A DNA stretch of 64,000 nucleotides from Ruminococcus sp. (GTDB taxonomy: Bacteria > Bacillota_A > Clostridia > Oscillospirales > Ruminococcaceae), in assembly GCA_017480485.1 (NCBI GenBank), contig JAFVAN010000003.1:36763-100762 (forward strand), in the 5' to 3' direction. The stretch's first letter is position 1. Each line of letters starts with the position of its first letter. A program made the position numbers and the translations under genes. This document shows, in pieces, positions 54,037 through 62,735 of this stretch. The notes under the pieces are model-generated. The model did no database searches. It was given only the letters and a program-made list of their open reading frames with translations, and was not told the DNA's origin.

Positions 54037-54527
54037 AAATAATGTATCCTGCTCTCATCAAACCTGTTCTGCTGTTCCTTCGTTTCCGCAGGATAACCCA
54101 CAGGAACAAGTGCAAAAGCGTGAAGTCCGCCGGGGTTACCGAGGACAGCTTCGACCTTTTCCATTCTCTCTTTCAGCGGAGCAGTGCCGATCCACACCGC
54201 ACCAAGACCGAGCGAAGCCGCTTCAAGCCACAGATTTTCCGTGGCGATACTCAGGTCTATCTCGCAGTATTCGGGAAATCTCGCACCCTCCACCTTGTAA
54301 CAAGGCACGATCACAACGGGTGCGCCTGCCGCACAGCCTGCGTAAGGGTTGCTCTCCGAAAGCGCCTTGATCTTCTCTTTATCCGTCACCACATAGAACT
54401 CCCACGGCTGCTGATTGCCTGCCGAGGGTGCTTGCATTGCAGCCCTGAGAAGCTGAGTGATCTTCTCCTGCTCAACAGGTCTGTCCTCAAATTTACGGGT
54501 GCTTACTCTTGTGTATATTTCGTTCAC
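54033..54527 (-). CDS. Nitroreductase family protein 1
   Basis: 164 residues from GTG 54527 with GGAGG at 54535-54539. FMN-binding motifs: RVSTRKFEDRPVEQEKITQLLRAAMQAPSAGNQQPWEF, and C-terminal LGLGAVWIGTAP. First of three consecutive nitroreductases. It should reduce nitro- or quinone-type compounds with NAD(P)H. Confidence 0.9.
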   Translation of the reverse strand: MNEIYTRVSTRKFEDRPVEQEKITQLLRAAMQAPSAGNQQPWEFYVVTDKEKIKALSESNPYAGCAAGAPVVIVPCYKVEGARFPEYCEIDLSIATENLWLEAASLGLGAVWIGTAPLKERMEKVEAVLGNPGGLHAFALVPVGYPAETKEQQNRFDESRIHYL

Positions 54528-54539
54528 GATGATACCTCC

Positions 54540-55058
54540 TTAAATCGTATGTACCTTGCTCATATCGGCTTCATCAATGGTATACGGCTCTGCTTTCTCC
54601 GCAGGGATACCGAGTGACAGTATTCCGACCACACGGAACTTTTCGGGAACAGAGAGTATCTCACGCACATTCTGCTCCGCATCGTTCCCATCAGTGTCAG
54701 AGCGCAGATGTATCTGCACCCAGCAATTTCCGATGCCTTGTTCTTCTGCCATGAGCATCATGAATGACATAGCGATAGAGCTGTCCTCTATCCAAGTATC
54801 AGCTTTCTCGCTGTCAGCAATCACAACAACGGCAGCATTACAACCCGTCAGCATTCCGGCACCTGCTTTCTTTGCTCCTGCCAGTTTTTTCAGAACATCT
54901 TTATCTTTCACAATATAGATCTCACAGGGCTTAATGTTGCGGCTTGTCGGGGCAAGCAGTCCTGCCTGCAATATTTTATTCAGCTTTTCTTCGGGGATAG
55001 CATCATCGGTATATTTGCGGATACTTCTCCGTTTGAGTATCGTGTCGATAAGTGCCAT
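54540..55058 (-). CDS. Nitroreductase family protein 2
   Basis: 172 residues. KRRSIRKYTDDAIPEEKLNKILQAGLLAPTSRNIKPCEIYIV is the FMN-binding start, and GIGNCWVQIHLR the late phosphate-binding loop. It lies 12 bp before the first nitroreductase, and 10 bp after the third. Confidence 0.9.
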   Translation of the reverse strand: MALIDTILKRRSIRKYTDDAIPEEKLNKILQAGLLAPTSRNIKPCEIYIVKDKDVLKKLAGAKKAGAGMLTGCNAAVVVIADSEKADTWIEDSSIAMSFMMLMAEEQGIGNCWVQIHLRSDTDGNDAEQNVREILSVPEKFRVVGILSLGIPAEKAEPYTIDEADMSKVHTI

Positions 55059-55068
55059 TTATCTCACC

Positions 55069-55602
55069 TCACAGGATCTTTACAGTTTCATCTGTCGGTT
55101 TTCTCATAAAATGCCAGTCGCTGGGCTTTGATTTGTCCGATGGGTAGCCCATAGCGAACATCATAACAGGAATATGGTTTTTCGGCAGTTCTAAAACCTC
55201 TGCGACTTGTGCACTGTCAAATCCTCGCAGCCATACACTATGAACGCCCAGCTCCTCAGCTTCGTACATCATAGTCGTGGCAACGATCGTTGCGTCCTGT
55301 TCGCCGGAGCAATAATCATCATACCACTTGTCACGGGGATTCCTCCACGCAGTTTCCGAATCGTAGCACACAAGCATCATCAGCGGAGCGTTAAAGTGAG
55401 AAACACGAATGCTTCTTACCTTTTTGAGAGCTTCATCGCTCTGTATCACATAAATACGCTGAGGCTGGTAGTTACAGGCGGTGGGAGATGTGCGGGCTGC
55501 TTCAAGTATCTTGTCGATCTTCTCTTGCTCAACAGGGCGAGTATCAAAATACCTTTCGGAGTAACGCTCCTTTGCAAGTTCCATAAATGTCATAGCATTC
55601 AT
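55069..55602 (-). CDS. Nitroreductase family protein 3
   Basis: 177 residues. KERYSERYFDTRPVEQEKIDKILEAARTSPTACNYQPQRIYV, then ELGVHSVWLRGFD. Overlaps the stop of the histidine phosphatase gene at its start. The three reductases differ enough to be old paralogues with different substrates. Confidence 0.9.
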   Translation of the reverse strand: MNAMTFMELAKERYSERYFDTRPVEQEKIDKILEAARTSPTACNYQPQRIYVIQSDEALKKVRSIRVSHFNAPLMMLVCYDSETAWRNPRDKWYDDYCSGEQDATIVATTMMYEAEELGVHSVWLRGFDSAQVAEVLELPKNHIPVMMFAMGYPSDKSKPSDWHFMRKPTDETVKIL

Positions 55603-56171
55603 CCTTTCATTTTATATTCAGTCGGGACACCGATCTGTCCGTTATTATTGTCAGCCGTGTACACAGCACAGTTTCCGATGTACTTCGACCAGTAACCGCC
55701 CTGTGAATCGGGTGTCAGGTATTCAAGGATACCTTTCATAGCGATAGCGTGAGTGGAGATCAGGATATTGCCATTGATATTTCGCAGTTCTTCAATAAAC
55801 GCTCCTGTGCGCTTTACTACCTCTGCAAGCGGCTCCATTCCGTCCGGTGCGGGATTGTTGACGAAATCGCTGAAAAAAATCAATATCTCCTCCGGCATAT
55901 TTCTGAGGTCAGTACCCTCATACTGTCCGTAGTCCATTTCGATCAGGCGGTCATCAAGCCGTATCTCCTTATCCGGTACAACAATCTCGGCGGTTTGCAC
56001 CGCACGGATCAGCGGACTTGAATACACATAGTCAAAGTCTATACTTTCAAGCATCTTTGCGGCTTCTTCTGCCTGTCTGATTCCCTCATCATTCAGCGGA
56101 TAATTGCTCCGCCCTTGCAGGACATTTGCTTTGTTCAGCTCGGTCTTGCCGTGCCTTATTATGTAGATCAT
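55599..56171 (-). CDS. Histidine phosphatase family protein
   Basis: 190 residues from ATG 56171 (GGAGA at 56176-56180). The RHG signature is IYIIRHGKTELNKANVLQGR, and the second catalytic His is in ILISTHAIAMKG. Small-molecule phosphatase of the phosphoglycerate mutase-like superfamily; the substrate is unknown. Co-transcribed with the MmcQ-like gene upstream. Confidence 0.88.
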   Translation of the reverse strand: MIYIIRHGKTELNKANVLQGRSNYPLNDEGIRQAEEAAKMLESIDFDYVYSSPLIRAVQTAEIVVPDKEIRLDDRLIEMDYGQYEGTDLRNMPEEILIFFSDFVNNPAPDGMEPLAEVVKRTGAFIEELRNINGNILISTHAIAMKGILEYLTPDSQGGYWSKYIGNCAVYTADNNNGQIGVPTEYKMKG

Positions 56172-56184
56172 AGGCTCTCCACGC

Positions 56185-56592
56185 TCATTTCTTCTTTGGC
56201 AATGGTGTTTTCTTATTTTTCGTCTTAGTCTTTGTAGCTTCATAGCTTTCATCAAGCAGACGGCAAATATCTTCATATGGAACAGTGCCATCAAGCACCG
56301 TCGACAGCCAGCTCCAGTTTGCTGCCGGATAACCTCTCAGATACCCTTTTTGCTGTGCAAGCAAGTCCGCAAGCAAACTGTCTTTCAGTTTGAAGCACAC
56401 GATCTCCGTTCTTCCGTCACCGTCCAGACCGAAAGCACTGCGTTCCTTTTCGATAAAGACCGCAAACCATTTTCCTGTGTCGGTGTGCCTGTATATCTCA
56501 TAGTTTTCATGTGAAAACGGCAGTATCTCAGGTGTGATACCGTACTTGTTCTTGACGTATTTATCCAATTTTTGATGTATCGGGATGCTCAT
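56185..56592 (-). CDS. MmcQ/YjbR-like protein
   Basis: 135 residues. The core KWFAVFIEKERSAFGLDGDGRTEIVCFKL and GYLRGYPAANWSWLSTVLDG is typical of the MmcQ/YjbR fold, a small double-psi-like DNA-binding candidate. Its tail is Lys-rich (TKTKTKNKKTPLPKKK). The ATG overlaps the stop of a 24-codon YolD remnant (ATGA), which may couple its translation. Confidence 0.85.
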   Translation of the reverse strand: MSIPIHQKLDKYVKNKYGITPEILPFSHENYEIYRHTDTGKWFAVFIEKERSAFGLDGDGRTEIVCFKLKDSLLADLLAQQKGYLRGYPAANWSWLSTVLDGTVPYEDICRLLDESYEATKTKTKNKKTPLPKKK

Positions 56593-56663
56593 GATGTTCT
56601 TTCCTCAATTTCAATATTCTTTGGACGGGTGAGGTGTTTTATATCATTGTAGTTATCAGTCAT
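56589..56663 (-). pseudogene. YolD 5' remnant used as leader ORF
   Basis: A 24-codon frame reads MTDNYNDIKHLTRP then unrelated codons to a TGA that overlaps the MmcQ-like start. The first 14 residues match the start of the intact YolD-like gene (MIDNYDDIKHLTRP), and the DNA around both is alike, so this is what remains of a second YolD gene. Its ATG overlaps the stop of the SAP/DUF6434 gene. Confidence 0.75.
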
Positions 56664-57244
56664 TATCTTTCTCCAAAGCTATGAGGTCACTCTTTTCATA
56701 GCGGTTATGTCCTTTAAGGCTCTTTTTATACTTCCAACATTTTATAGCGTTCTCAAGGCTCATTCCATTATTATCCGCAAAGAAATCACGGATATAAGTA
56801 TTATATTCAAACTGCTTATCTATAACAGTCTTGCTCTTTTTCTTTTCTTCAAGTATCGCATAATAAGCCTGAATCGCATCAGCGTAAGTTTTTCCTGCAT
56901 TGCTTTTCAACCATTTTTGGAAAGCTACATTAAACGAAAAAGTCTTTCCAATCTTTTCCTTGAAAAATGCTCTATGTTTTTCAGAGCAAACAATATTAGG
57001 TTCAATCAAAGTATCCTCAGTAATATCACCGATGTTTACTGTTGACTTAGGCTTTGGATTAGTTTTTGTTCTTTTTCCGGTTTCAAGAAAACAAGCTATC
57101 CTTTCTGTAAGCTCTTGCTTGCTTTGAGCCGGAAGTTTGCAAACCATTTTGTCTGCAAAAATCGACTAATTCTTCTTTTAGAAAATAATAATTCTTGAAT
57201 GTATCAACGCTAATATTTAGTGATAATTCAGGTCTAACACTCAT
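56656..57244 (-). pseudogene. SAP-DUF6434 gene with 4-bp frameshift
   Basis: Reading from ATG 57244 (GGAGG at 57254-57258) gives MSVRPELSLNISVDTFKNYY then LKEELVDFCRQNGLQTSGSKQ, the first half of a SAP domain. The frame breaks where a CTTG unit is present twice (57114-57121 on the plus strand). Removing one copy restores SKQELTERIACFLETG and the DUF6434 region (SFNVAFQKWLKSNAGKTYADAI). The 163-residue open frame from 57147 is therefore not the natural gene. SAP domains usually bind DNA or RNA; function of this family is unknown. Confidence 0.85.
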
Positions 57245-57264
57245 TGAGTTTTTCCTCCTAACCC

Positions 57265-58758
57265 TTACGCCTTATGCCCGCCGATCTGCCGGTTACGCTC
57301 CTTAGCCGTAGCCCCTTCCGTGAAGTTCGTACCTTTCAGAACGGCATTCTTTCCGAATTTGTGTTTGATCGTTAACATCGCTTCCTGCAATGCTCTCTCT
57401 TTTTCAAGAGCCTTCTCATCGTCCGCACGGTCTTTTATTGTTTCTTCCGTGTCGAACAGGGAAAGCTGTTCGTAGCTCTCACTCTCAGGCACATCGCTTT
57501 CCTTGATGACATTGCAGGCAACAAGATTGATACGCCTTGCAAGCAGAGTTTTATCAAAAATACGGTCAAAAAGTGTCATTGTCGCTTCGACCATTTTTCT
57601 TGTGGACGATGTATGCTTATCGAGATTTTGCGTAACGTGAGCGTGTTTCGGGACTTGTCTGCCGTAGCGGTCGGAAACCACTTCGCCCGAATAGTGACCG
57701 TCCGCAAGACTCTCACGGTCATAGCCAATAGTCAGCACGATCTGATTCGTCACCAGTCCTTTGTCCACCAAATCGAGGGACAGCATATCCGCCATTTCCC
57801 ACACGATCAGTCGTGTGCGCTCATAGTCGCAAGGCTCTTGAAGTACCTGCCCCGATGTGATACTGTTGTTTGACGGCTTATAGGCTTTTACATCGGCTAT
57901 GGTTGTCGGTTCAATCCCCCACGCATGATCTATCAGCAGCTCTGCATTTTTGCCGAGGAGCTTATACAGCTTGCCGATATGATAGCGGTCAAGCGACCAT
58001 CTTGCAATATCGCCCATAGTGTAGATATGGAGCGTTTCAAGGCGTTTTGCCGTGCCTGCGCCCACTCTCCAGAAGTCCGTGATCGGCGTATGCGACCACC
58101 ATTTATCCTTGAAGGTCTGCTCGTCAAGCTCTGCGATACGCACTCCGTCCTTGTCGGCTGGGATATGCTTTGCCACAATATCCATAGCGACCTTGCACAG
58201 AAACATATTCGTGCCGACTCCTGCCGTAGCCGTGATACCTGTTGTGTCAAGCACATCTTGTATCAGCATACGGGCAAAGCCGTGACCGTCCGTGTGGTAG
58301 GTGCTGAGATAGCCCGTGGCATCTATGAAAACCTCGTCCACCGAGTAGGCGAAAATATCTTCGGGAGCAACATATTTCAGGTAAATCCCGTAGATCTGAG
58401 CGCTCACTTTCATATAGTGCGCCATCTGCGGAGTTGCTACCACATAGTCAACGGCAAGGGACGGATCTGATACAAGCTCCGAGTAAATGAAGCTCTTGTC
58501 CGTGAGCTGTCTGCGGGGAGCTTTCCGCTGCCGCTGTTCATTGACCTCTTTTACACGCTGTACGACCTCAAACAGTCTTGCTCTGCCCGAAATACCGTAG
58601 CTTTTCAGTGACGGCGAAACGGCAAGGCATATTGTTTTTTCGGTACGGCTCTGATCGGCTACCACAAGATTTGTGTTCAGCGGATCAAGCCCAAGCTCTA
58701 CACATTCTACCGACGCATAGAAGGATTTGAGGTCTATCGCTACATATACCTTATTCAT
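57265..58758 (-). CDS. Y-family DNA polymerase (UvrX/YqjW-like)
   Basis: 497 residues. Catalytic D9 (AIDLKSFYAS) and D141/E142 (YSVDEVFID), fingers segment with YGISGRARLFEV, and a thumb with VGAGTAKRLETLHIYTMGDIA. Near the C-terminus QLSLF (431-435) is a beta-clamp binding motif. It carries out translesion synthesis in the SOS response. A YolD-like gene and an SRAP gene in the same island support this. No clear LexA box was seen upstream. Confidence 0.93.
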   Translation of the reverse strand: MNKVYVAIDLKSFYASVECVELGLDPLNTNLVVADQSRTEKTICLAVSPSLKSYGISGRARLFEVVQRVKEVNEQRQRKAPRRQLTDKSFIYSELVSDPSLAVDYVVATPQMAHYMKVSAQIYGIYLKYVAPEDIFAYSVDEVFIDATGYLSTYHTDGHGFARMLIQDVLDTTGITATAGVGTNMFLCKVAMDIVAKHIPADKDGVRIAELDEQTFKDKWWSHTPITDFWRVGAGTAKRLETLHIYTMGDIARWSLDRYHIGKLYKLLGKNAELLIDHAWGIEPTTIADVKAYKPSNNSITSGQVLQEPCDYERTRLIVWEMADMLSLDLVDKGLVTNQIVLTIGYDRESLADGHYSGEVVSDRYGRQVPKHAHVTQNLDKHTSSTRKMVEATMTLFDRIFDKTLLARRINLVACNVIKESDVPESESYEQLSLFDTEETIKDRADDEKALEKERALQEAMLTIKHKFGKNAVLKGTNFTEGATAKERNRQIGGHKA

Positions 58759-58859
58759 GTTTCACCGTCCTTTCGTTTTATCTATACACCGAAAGCAGAA
58801 AGAACATCTTTGATCTTATCTGGCGTATACGGAACTCTCTTTTTGTTGATACGAACTTG

Positions 58860-59222
58860 TCAGAGATAGTCTTCTTCAAAATTCTGCTTTATATAAGTTG
58901 CCGCAGACTCGGCACTCTCAAATCTCACACAAGTAGGAAAACCTTCTTTTTCTCGACAGTGCGACCAGGTCAGGTGATAGATGCGCAGTTCGCTGAGTTT
59001 TGGCGAATAAAACAGCACATCATCATTTGCATCGCACTTTGCAGCCATGATGATCTCATCTGCGGCAAATGGGTCATCGGGACCAAGTTCGATTTTGAGT
59101 TCATTTACGAACCTGGCTATACTTTCCGAACTAAAGCCAAATGCGCTGCTATCCCACCAGATAAAGTCCTCGCCGTATTCCTTAGACATATCGTCAATAA
59201 GTTTTCTTATTGTATCTAACAT
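58860..59222 (-). CDS. Small uncharacterised protein
   Basis: 120 residues, MLDTIRKLIDDMSKEYGEDFIWW, acidic and mixed alpha/beta, with ATG 59222 and GGAGG at 59234-59230. No motif or family recognised. It lies between the polymerase and the SRAP gene on the same strand. Confidence 0.6.
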   Translation of the reverse strand: MLDTIRKLIDDMSKEYGEDFIWWDSSAFGFSSESIARFVNELKIELGPDDPFAADEIIMAAKCDANDDVLFYSPKLSELRIYHLTWSHCREKEGFPTCVRFESAESAATYIKQNFEEDYL

Positions 59223-59301
59223 TACAAGTCCTCCCTGATATACAATAATCAGATCATTATCATATCCGTATTTCTAATACGGCTCAATATATTCAATTGA
59301 A

Positions 59302-59988
59302 CTATACTTGCATAAACCCCGGTTTCGGCTCAGGATAGTCAATCGCTTTCTCCATGACCATATTCGTCAGAGCCTTCCTCGCTATCCTGCTGGGATCACC
59401 GTCGGGGCGTATCCACTCACGCAAGCTGTCTTTGCCGAGGATAAGCGGCATTCGGTCATGGATAGAGCTTACGGGTTCGACCGATTCCCTTGTTATGACG
59501 GCAAACATGGGTATCTGAACACCTCTATGCTTCTCAAAACGGTATAGTCCTGCGAGGTATGTGATCTCAGCCCCTTCCGGCTGTATCGCATACTTTTCTT
59601 TTTTGATGTTCCGCTGTTCATTTGTGTTATGATAGCCGACCTCAGAGGGCGGTATGCCCCATTCGTAGTACCACGATGCTGGGATCACGCACCGCCGCCT
59701 GAACCAAGAGTCTTTCCATATGGGCTTCTGGTCCGCTGTTTCGATACGGCAGTTGATAAGCGGTTTTGATGATTGTTCGACCGTGAAGCCCCATATCATC
59801 GGGAACACCGCCATATTGCCTTGCTTGTTCGGAGCAAACACCGCTGCCATATCGGTCGGACGGATATTGCCCGACATTTCCGCCGAACGTGACATAGTGT
59901 TCCTGATCGTATCCGCAAGCGGTAACTGCTGTGCCTTTGTGATGATCGGTGACAGCACAGACTTTTCAGCATAGAACCAAGTACACAT
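59302..59988 (-). CDS. SOS response-associated peptidase (SRAP/YedK-like)
   Basis: 228 residues from ATG 59988, chosen because it gives MCTW and puts the catalytic Cys at position 2, with GGAG at 60000-59997. Family landmarks are NIRPTDMAAV, the CVIPASWYYEWG Glu motif and SSIHDRMPLIL with the His. SRAP proteins trap abasic sites in single-stranded DNA through Cys2. It fits the DNA-damage set around it. Confidence 0.92.
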   Translation of the reverse strand: MCTWFYAEKSVLSPIITKAQQLPLADTIRNTMSRSAEMSGNIRPTDMAAVFAPNKQGNMAVFPMIWGFTVEQSSKPLINCRIETADQKPIWKDSWFRRRCVIPASWYYEWGIPPSEVGYHNTNEQRNIKKEKYAIQPEGAEITYLAGLYRFEKHRGVQIPMFAVITRESVEPVSSIHDRMPLILGKDSLREWIRPDGDPSRIARKALTNMVMEKAIDYPEPKPGFMQV

Positions 59989-60035
59989 GGGGTTCACTCC
60001 TTCTTATATAATTTACTGCGTTGACTGAGAAGTTG

Positions 60036-60602
60036 TTAGTATCTGTTTCCATATTCCTTTCGTGCTTCAGCCGTCCATTTAGAGATGAAATCTGTCTTTG
60101 CGTTTGTATAGCCATCTCGGTCATGTTCATATTGTTTCCAGAGCCGTAATTTCAATGCTTCATACTCTTTAGCCAATTCGGGATGCTCATTCATATAGTC
60201 TCGGAAATACAGCTCATCATTATCTCCGGTGTACCTAAGATGAATGTGATAGACCTTATCTGCAAAGCCGTCTTTTGTATATCCCATGTTGAGTGAAATA
60301 CGTCTCTTTTCATCGGACATTTTGATAAAACCATTTTGCTCCAAAATGAGTGAGATTTCTTCTATATCAGCGTTTTCAGAGATCTCAATCATCACATCAA
60401 CAATGTTTTTAGCCCATATTTCCTGTATCGCTGTACTTCCAATATGACTGATCCTCTTAACAGGATAATTTGTCAGAAGATCAGTGATCACTGCTTCTAT
60501 CTCCCAAAAGTATTCGCTCCACCGAGCATCGTGCTGTACAAGGAATATGGGGAACAACTCCCACAATTCTTCCAATGTCATTTCAGATAGTTCTTTTCTC
60601 AT
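60036..60602 (-). CDS. GrpB-family nucleotidyltransferase-fold protein
   Basis: 188 residues from ATG 60602, with AAAGGA upstream. Family motifs: HDARWSEYFWEIEAVITDLL, HIGSTAIQEIWAKNIVDVMIE (GST and the acidic pair) and KVYHIHLRYTGDNDELYFRDYM. GrpB (UPF0157) proteins have a nucleotidyltransferase fold. Function not known. Confidence 0.88.
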   Translation of the reverse strand: MRKELSEMTLEELWELFPIFLVQHDARWSEYFWEIEAVITDLLTNYPVKRISHIGSTAIQEIWAKNIVDVMIEISENADIEEISLILEQNGFIKMSDEKRRISLNMGYTKDGFADKVYHIHLRYTGDNDELYFRDYMNEHPELAKEYEALKLRLWKQYEHDRDGYTNAKTDFISKWTAEARKEYGNRY

Positions 60603-60634
60603 AGTCAAGTCCTTTATAAATCATGATTTTAAGC

Positions 60635-61399
60635 TCAGATATGAATTGTAAAATCTCCAAACTCAAATAAACCGTTCCCTTGTTTCAGTTGTCCCTGCCC
60701 TTCTAACAGTGAAAAAGCAGCTTCGATCTTACTGATCATTGAAACAGGTATATCTAATTCGTGGTGACCGGGAAAAACTCTGTTGATATTGTAGTCCATC
60801 AGTCGTTTTACAGATCGACGAAAAAGCAGAGGATCGGTGCTTGGATAAAATGCATCAAGGCAGCCTTTATAGATCAAATCGCCGGAATACAAATACTTTC
60901 TCTCCGGCTCATAAAAGCAACAGTGTCCGGGAGAGTGCCCTGGTGTATGTATTACCTGAATTGTTCGCCCACCCAAATCGAAGCAGTCACCGTCTTGTAA
61001 GATGATTTTAGGTTCACCTTGAAAGACTTTGTATGCATCAATATTAAAATCCTTCGGAAATTTGCAAGGAATCCTTGTAAGCTGTTCCTTCACTTCCTTC
61101 AGCGAAAGAGGAAAGCCGCCCGTTATCCAATCTTTTTCAGCTTCGTGTACGGCTATTCTCTCAAAATGTTGATGCCCTCCAATATGATCCCAATGAACGT
61201 GCGTGGTAAGCACTGTAATGGGGAGCAAAGTCAAACGATGGGCAACGCTCCTGATATTGCAAATACCCAATCCGGTGTCGATAAGAACGGCTTTCTCTTT
61301 TCCGCATATTAGATAGCAATGCGTTTCTTCCCAATGCTGATATTCGCTGATAGAATATGTTTGTGTGTCGATCTCCTCGACAGTAAACCAGTCATTCAT
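60635..61399 (-). CDS. Metallo-beta-lactamase fold hydrolase
   Basis: 254 residues from ATG 61399 (AGGG upstream); an earlier ATG lacks a site. The metal motif is THVHWDHIGGH (H-x-H-x-D-H), followed by PGHSPGHCC, SGDLIYKG and a late PGHHELD, completing a binuclear zinc site. It resembles small thioester or lactone hydrolases of the superfamily. Substrate unknown. Confidence 0.9.
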   Translation of the reverse strand: MNDWFTVEEIDTQTYSISEYQHWEETHCYLICGKEKAVLIDTGLGICNIRSVAHRLTLLPITVLTTHVHWDHIGGHQHFERIAVHEAEKDWITGGFPLSLKEVKEQLTRIPCKFPKDFNIDAYKVFQGEPKIILQDGDCFDLGGRTIQVIHTPGHSPGHCCFYEPERKYLYSGDLIYKGCLDAFYPSTDPLLFRRSVKRLMDYNINRVFPGHHELDIPVSMISKIEAAFSLLEGQGQLKQGNGLFEFGDFTIHI

Positions 61400-61430
61400 A
61401 ATTAAGTTACCCTGCCTTATATGCATACAC

Positions 61431-61964
61431 TTATCTCATTATTCTCCCCACTCCATCACGGACATTTTCCAAATAGTCTGTGTCGATAAGAATGTAGTCA
61501 AGCCCGTATTGAGAGCATTCTTGAAGATAATACGCATTCTCCTGCTTCACAAACTGAATCGTGAAGTCCTCGTCCGGAACTCTCTTTTCGATCACATTTT
61601 CATTTCCTATAATGTCGAAAAAATGGTCATCAATGTACGATTCGCTCATCACAAGGCATATATATTTGATTTGAGATAAATACTCCTCATCAAAGCTGTC
61701 TTTCCAGTTAAACGGAATATAGCAGCCTTCTACGATCAGGTTTTGCTTATTCTCGATCGCAGTCTTTATCATTTCTTTTATGATAGCCCACAAATAGTCT
61801 GTCAGCTTATCGTCATCATAAGGTGTCAGGTCAGTCTGTCCGCTTCTGATCAACCCCATTTTCAGGTGGTCTATTGACACATACGGATAATGATACTTTT
61901 CGAGCATCTTTTGCGCAAGGAGCGTTTTGCCTGTGTGTGATGCTCCGGTTATCAGTATGATCAT
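61431..61964 (-). CDS. P-loop kinase-like ATPase
   Basis: 177 residues. Walker A is LITGASHTGKTLLAQKML, followed by YVSIDHLKMGL and an acidic strand in LIVEGCYIPF. This is the layout of small kinases of the 2-phosphoglycerate kinase or zeta-toxin-like type. Its ATG overlaps the stop of the acyltransferase gene, so they are translated together. Confidence 0.8.
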   Translation of the reverse strand: MIILITGASHTGKTLLAQKMLEKYHYPYVSIDHLKMGLIRSGQTDLTPYDDDKLTDYLWAIIKEMIKTAIENKQNLIVEGCYIPFNWKDSFDEEYLSQIKYICLVMSESYIDDHFFDIIGNENVIEKRVPDEDFTIQFVKQENAYYLQECSQYGLDYILIDTDYLENVRDGVGRIMR

Positions 61965-62599
61965 AGCCTTGCTTTCAGCTCCTCCCTAACGCTATTCAGA
62001 TCACTGCAAGTGAGAATAGGTATCAACGCATTTATTTCATCAACGCTTTTATCCCACCATTTGAAACGGAGCAACAGTCCGATCAGCTCATCATCAAACC
62101 GCTTACGCAGCACCTTTGCAGGATTGCCGACAACGATCGTATACGGCTCAACGTCACTTCCGACAACGCTGTTCGCTCCGATAATCGCACCGTCACCAAT
62201 GTGAACACCGGGCAAGATGACAGCGTGTTGACCTATCCACACATCATTGCCGATGACAGTATCTCCCTTCAAGGGCAGATTGTTCATAGCAGGCGGCTCC
62301 ATATCCCAGCCTTCCAACGTATAGAACGGAAACGTTGATACAGCGTTCATCTGATGATTTGCCCCGTTCATAACAAACTCAACGCCTGCTGCTATCTGGC
62401 AGAACTTGCCAATAATCAGTTTATCTCCGTTCCACTCATAATGATGTGTGACATGACTCTCAAAGTCAGAATCAGCTATGTATGAAAAATCACCGACTAT
62501 TATGTTTGGTTTGGTAATCGTAGGTTTAATATAGATTTCTTTATCATATCCATTGATCGGGTGAACTATGTTAGGATCAGGTCTAATTCCATTTTTCAT
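61961..62599 (-). CDS. Vat-like xenobiotic acyltransferase
   Basis: 212 residues of left-handed beta-helix hexapeptide repeats (KGDTVIGNDVWIGQHAVILPG, VHIGDGAIIGANSVV). FVMNGANHQMNAVSTFPF contains the conserved histidine, and the C-terminal GNPAKVLRKRF closes the domain. It is close to Vat streptogramin acetyltransferases and related xenobiotic acetyltransferases. Activity on an antibiotic cannot be concluded from sequence alone. Confidence 0.88.
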   Translation of the reverse strand: MKNGIRPDPNIVHPINGYDKEIYIKPTITKPNIIVGDFSYIADSDFESHVTHHYEWNGDKLIIGKFCQIAAGVEFVMNGANHQMNAVSTFPFYTLEGWDMEPPAMNNLPLKGDTVIGNDVWIGQHAVILPGVHIGDGAIIGANSVVGSDVEPYTIVVGNPAKVLRKRFDDELIGLLLRFKWWDKSVDEINALIPILTCSDLNSVREELKARL

Positions 62600-62692
62600 A
62601 AGATTGCTCCTCTTATTTGATATATCAGCAAACTGTACTTCTTACATTCCCAATTATACCACAATTAACCCTGATTTTCAATCCGAGATACG

Positions 62693-62731
62693 AAAAAACG
62701 GGAGCAACCCTGAGCGAGTTGTTCCCGTTGC
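62693..62731 (-). terminator. Terminator of the DUF6465 gene
   Basis: AACGGGAGCAAC pairs with GTTGTTCCCGTT (one mismatch) and has an A run on its left, which is a T run for minus-strand transcripts. Confidence 0.8.
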
Positions 62732-62735
62732 ATTA

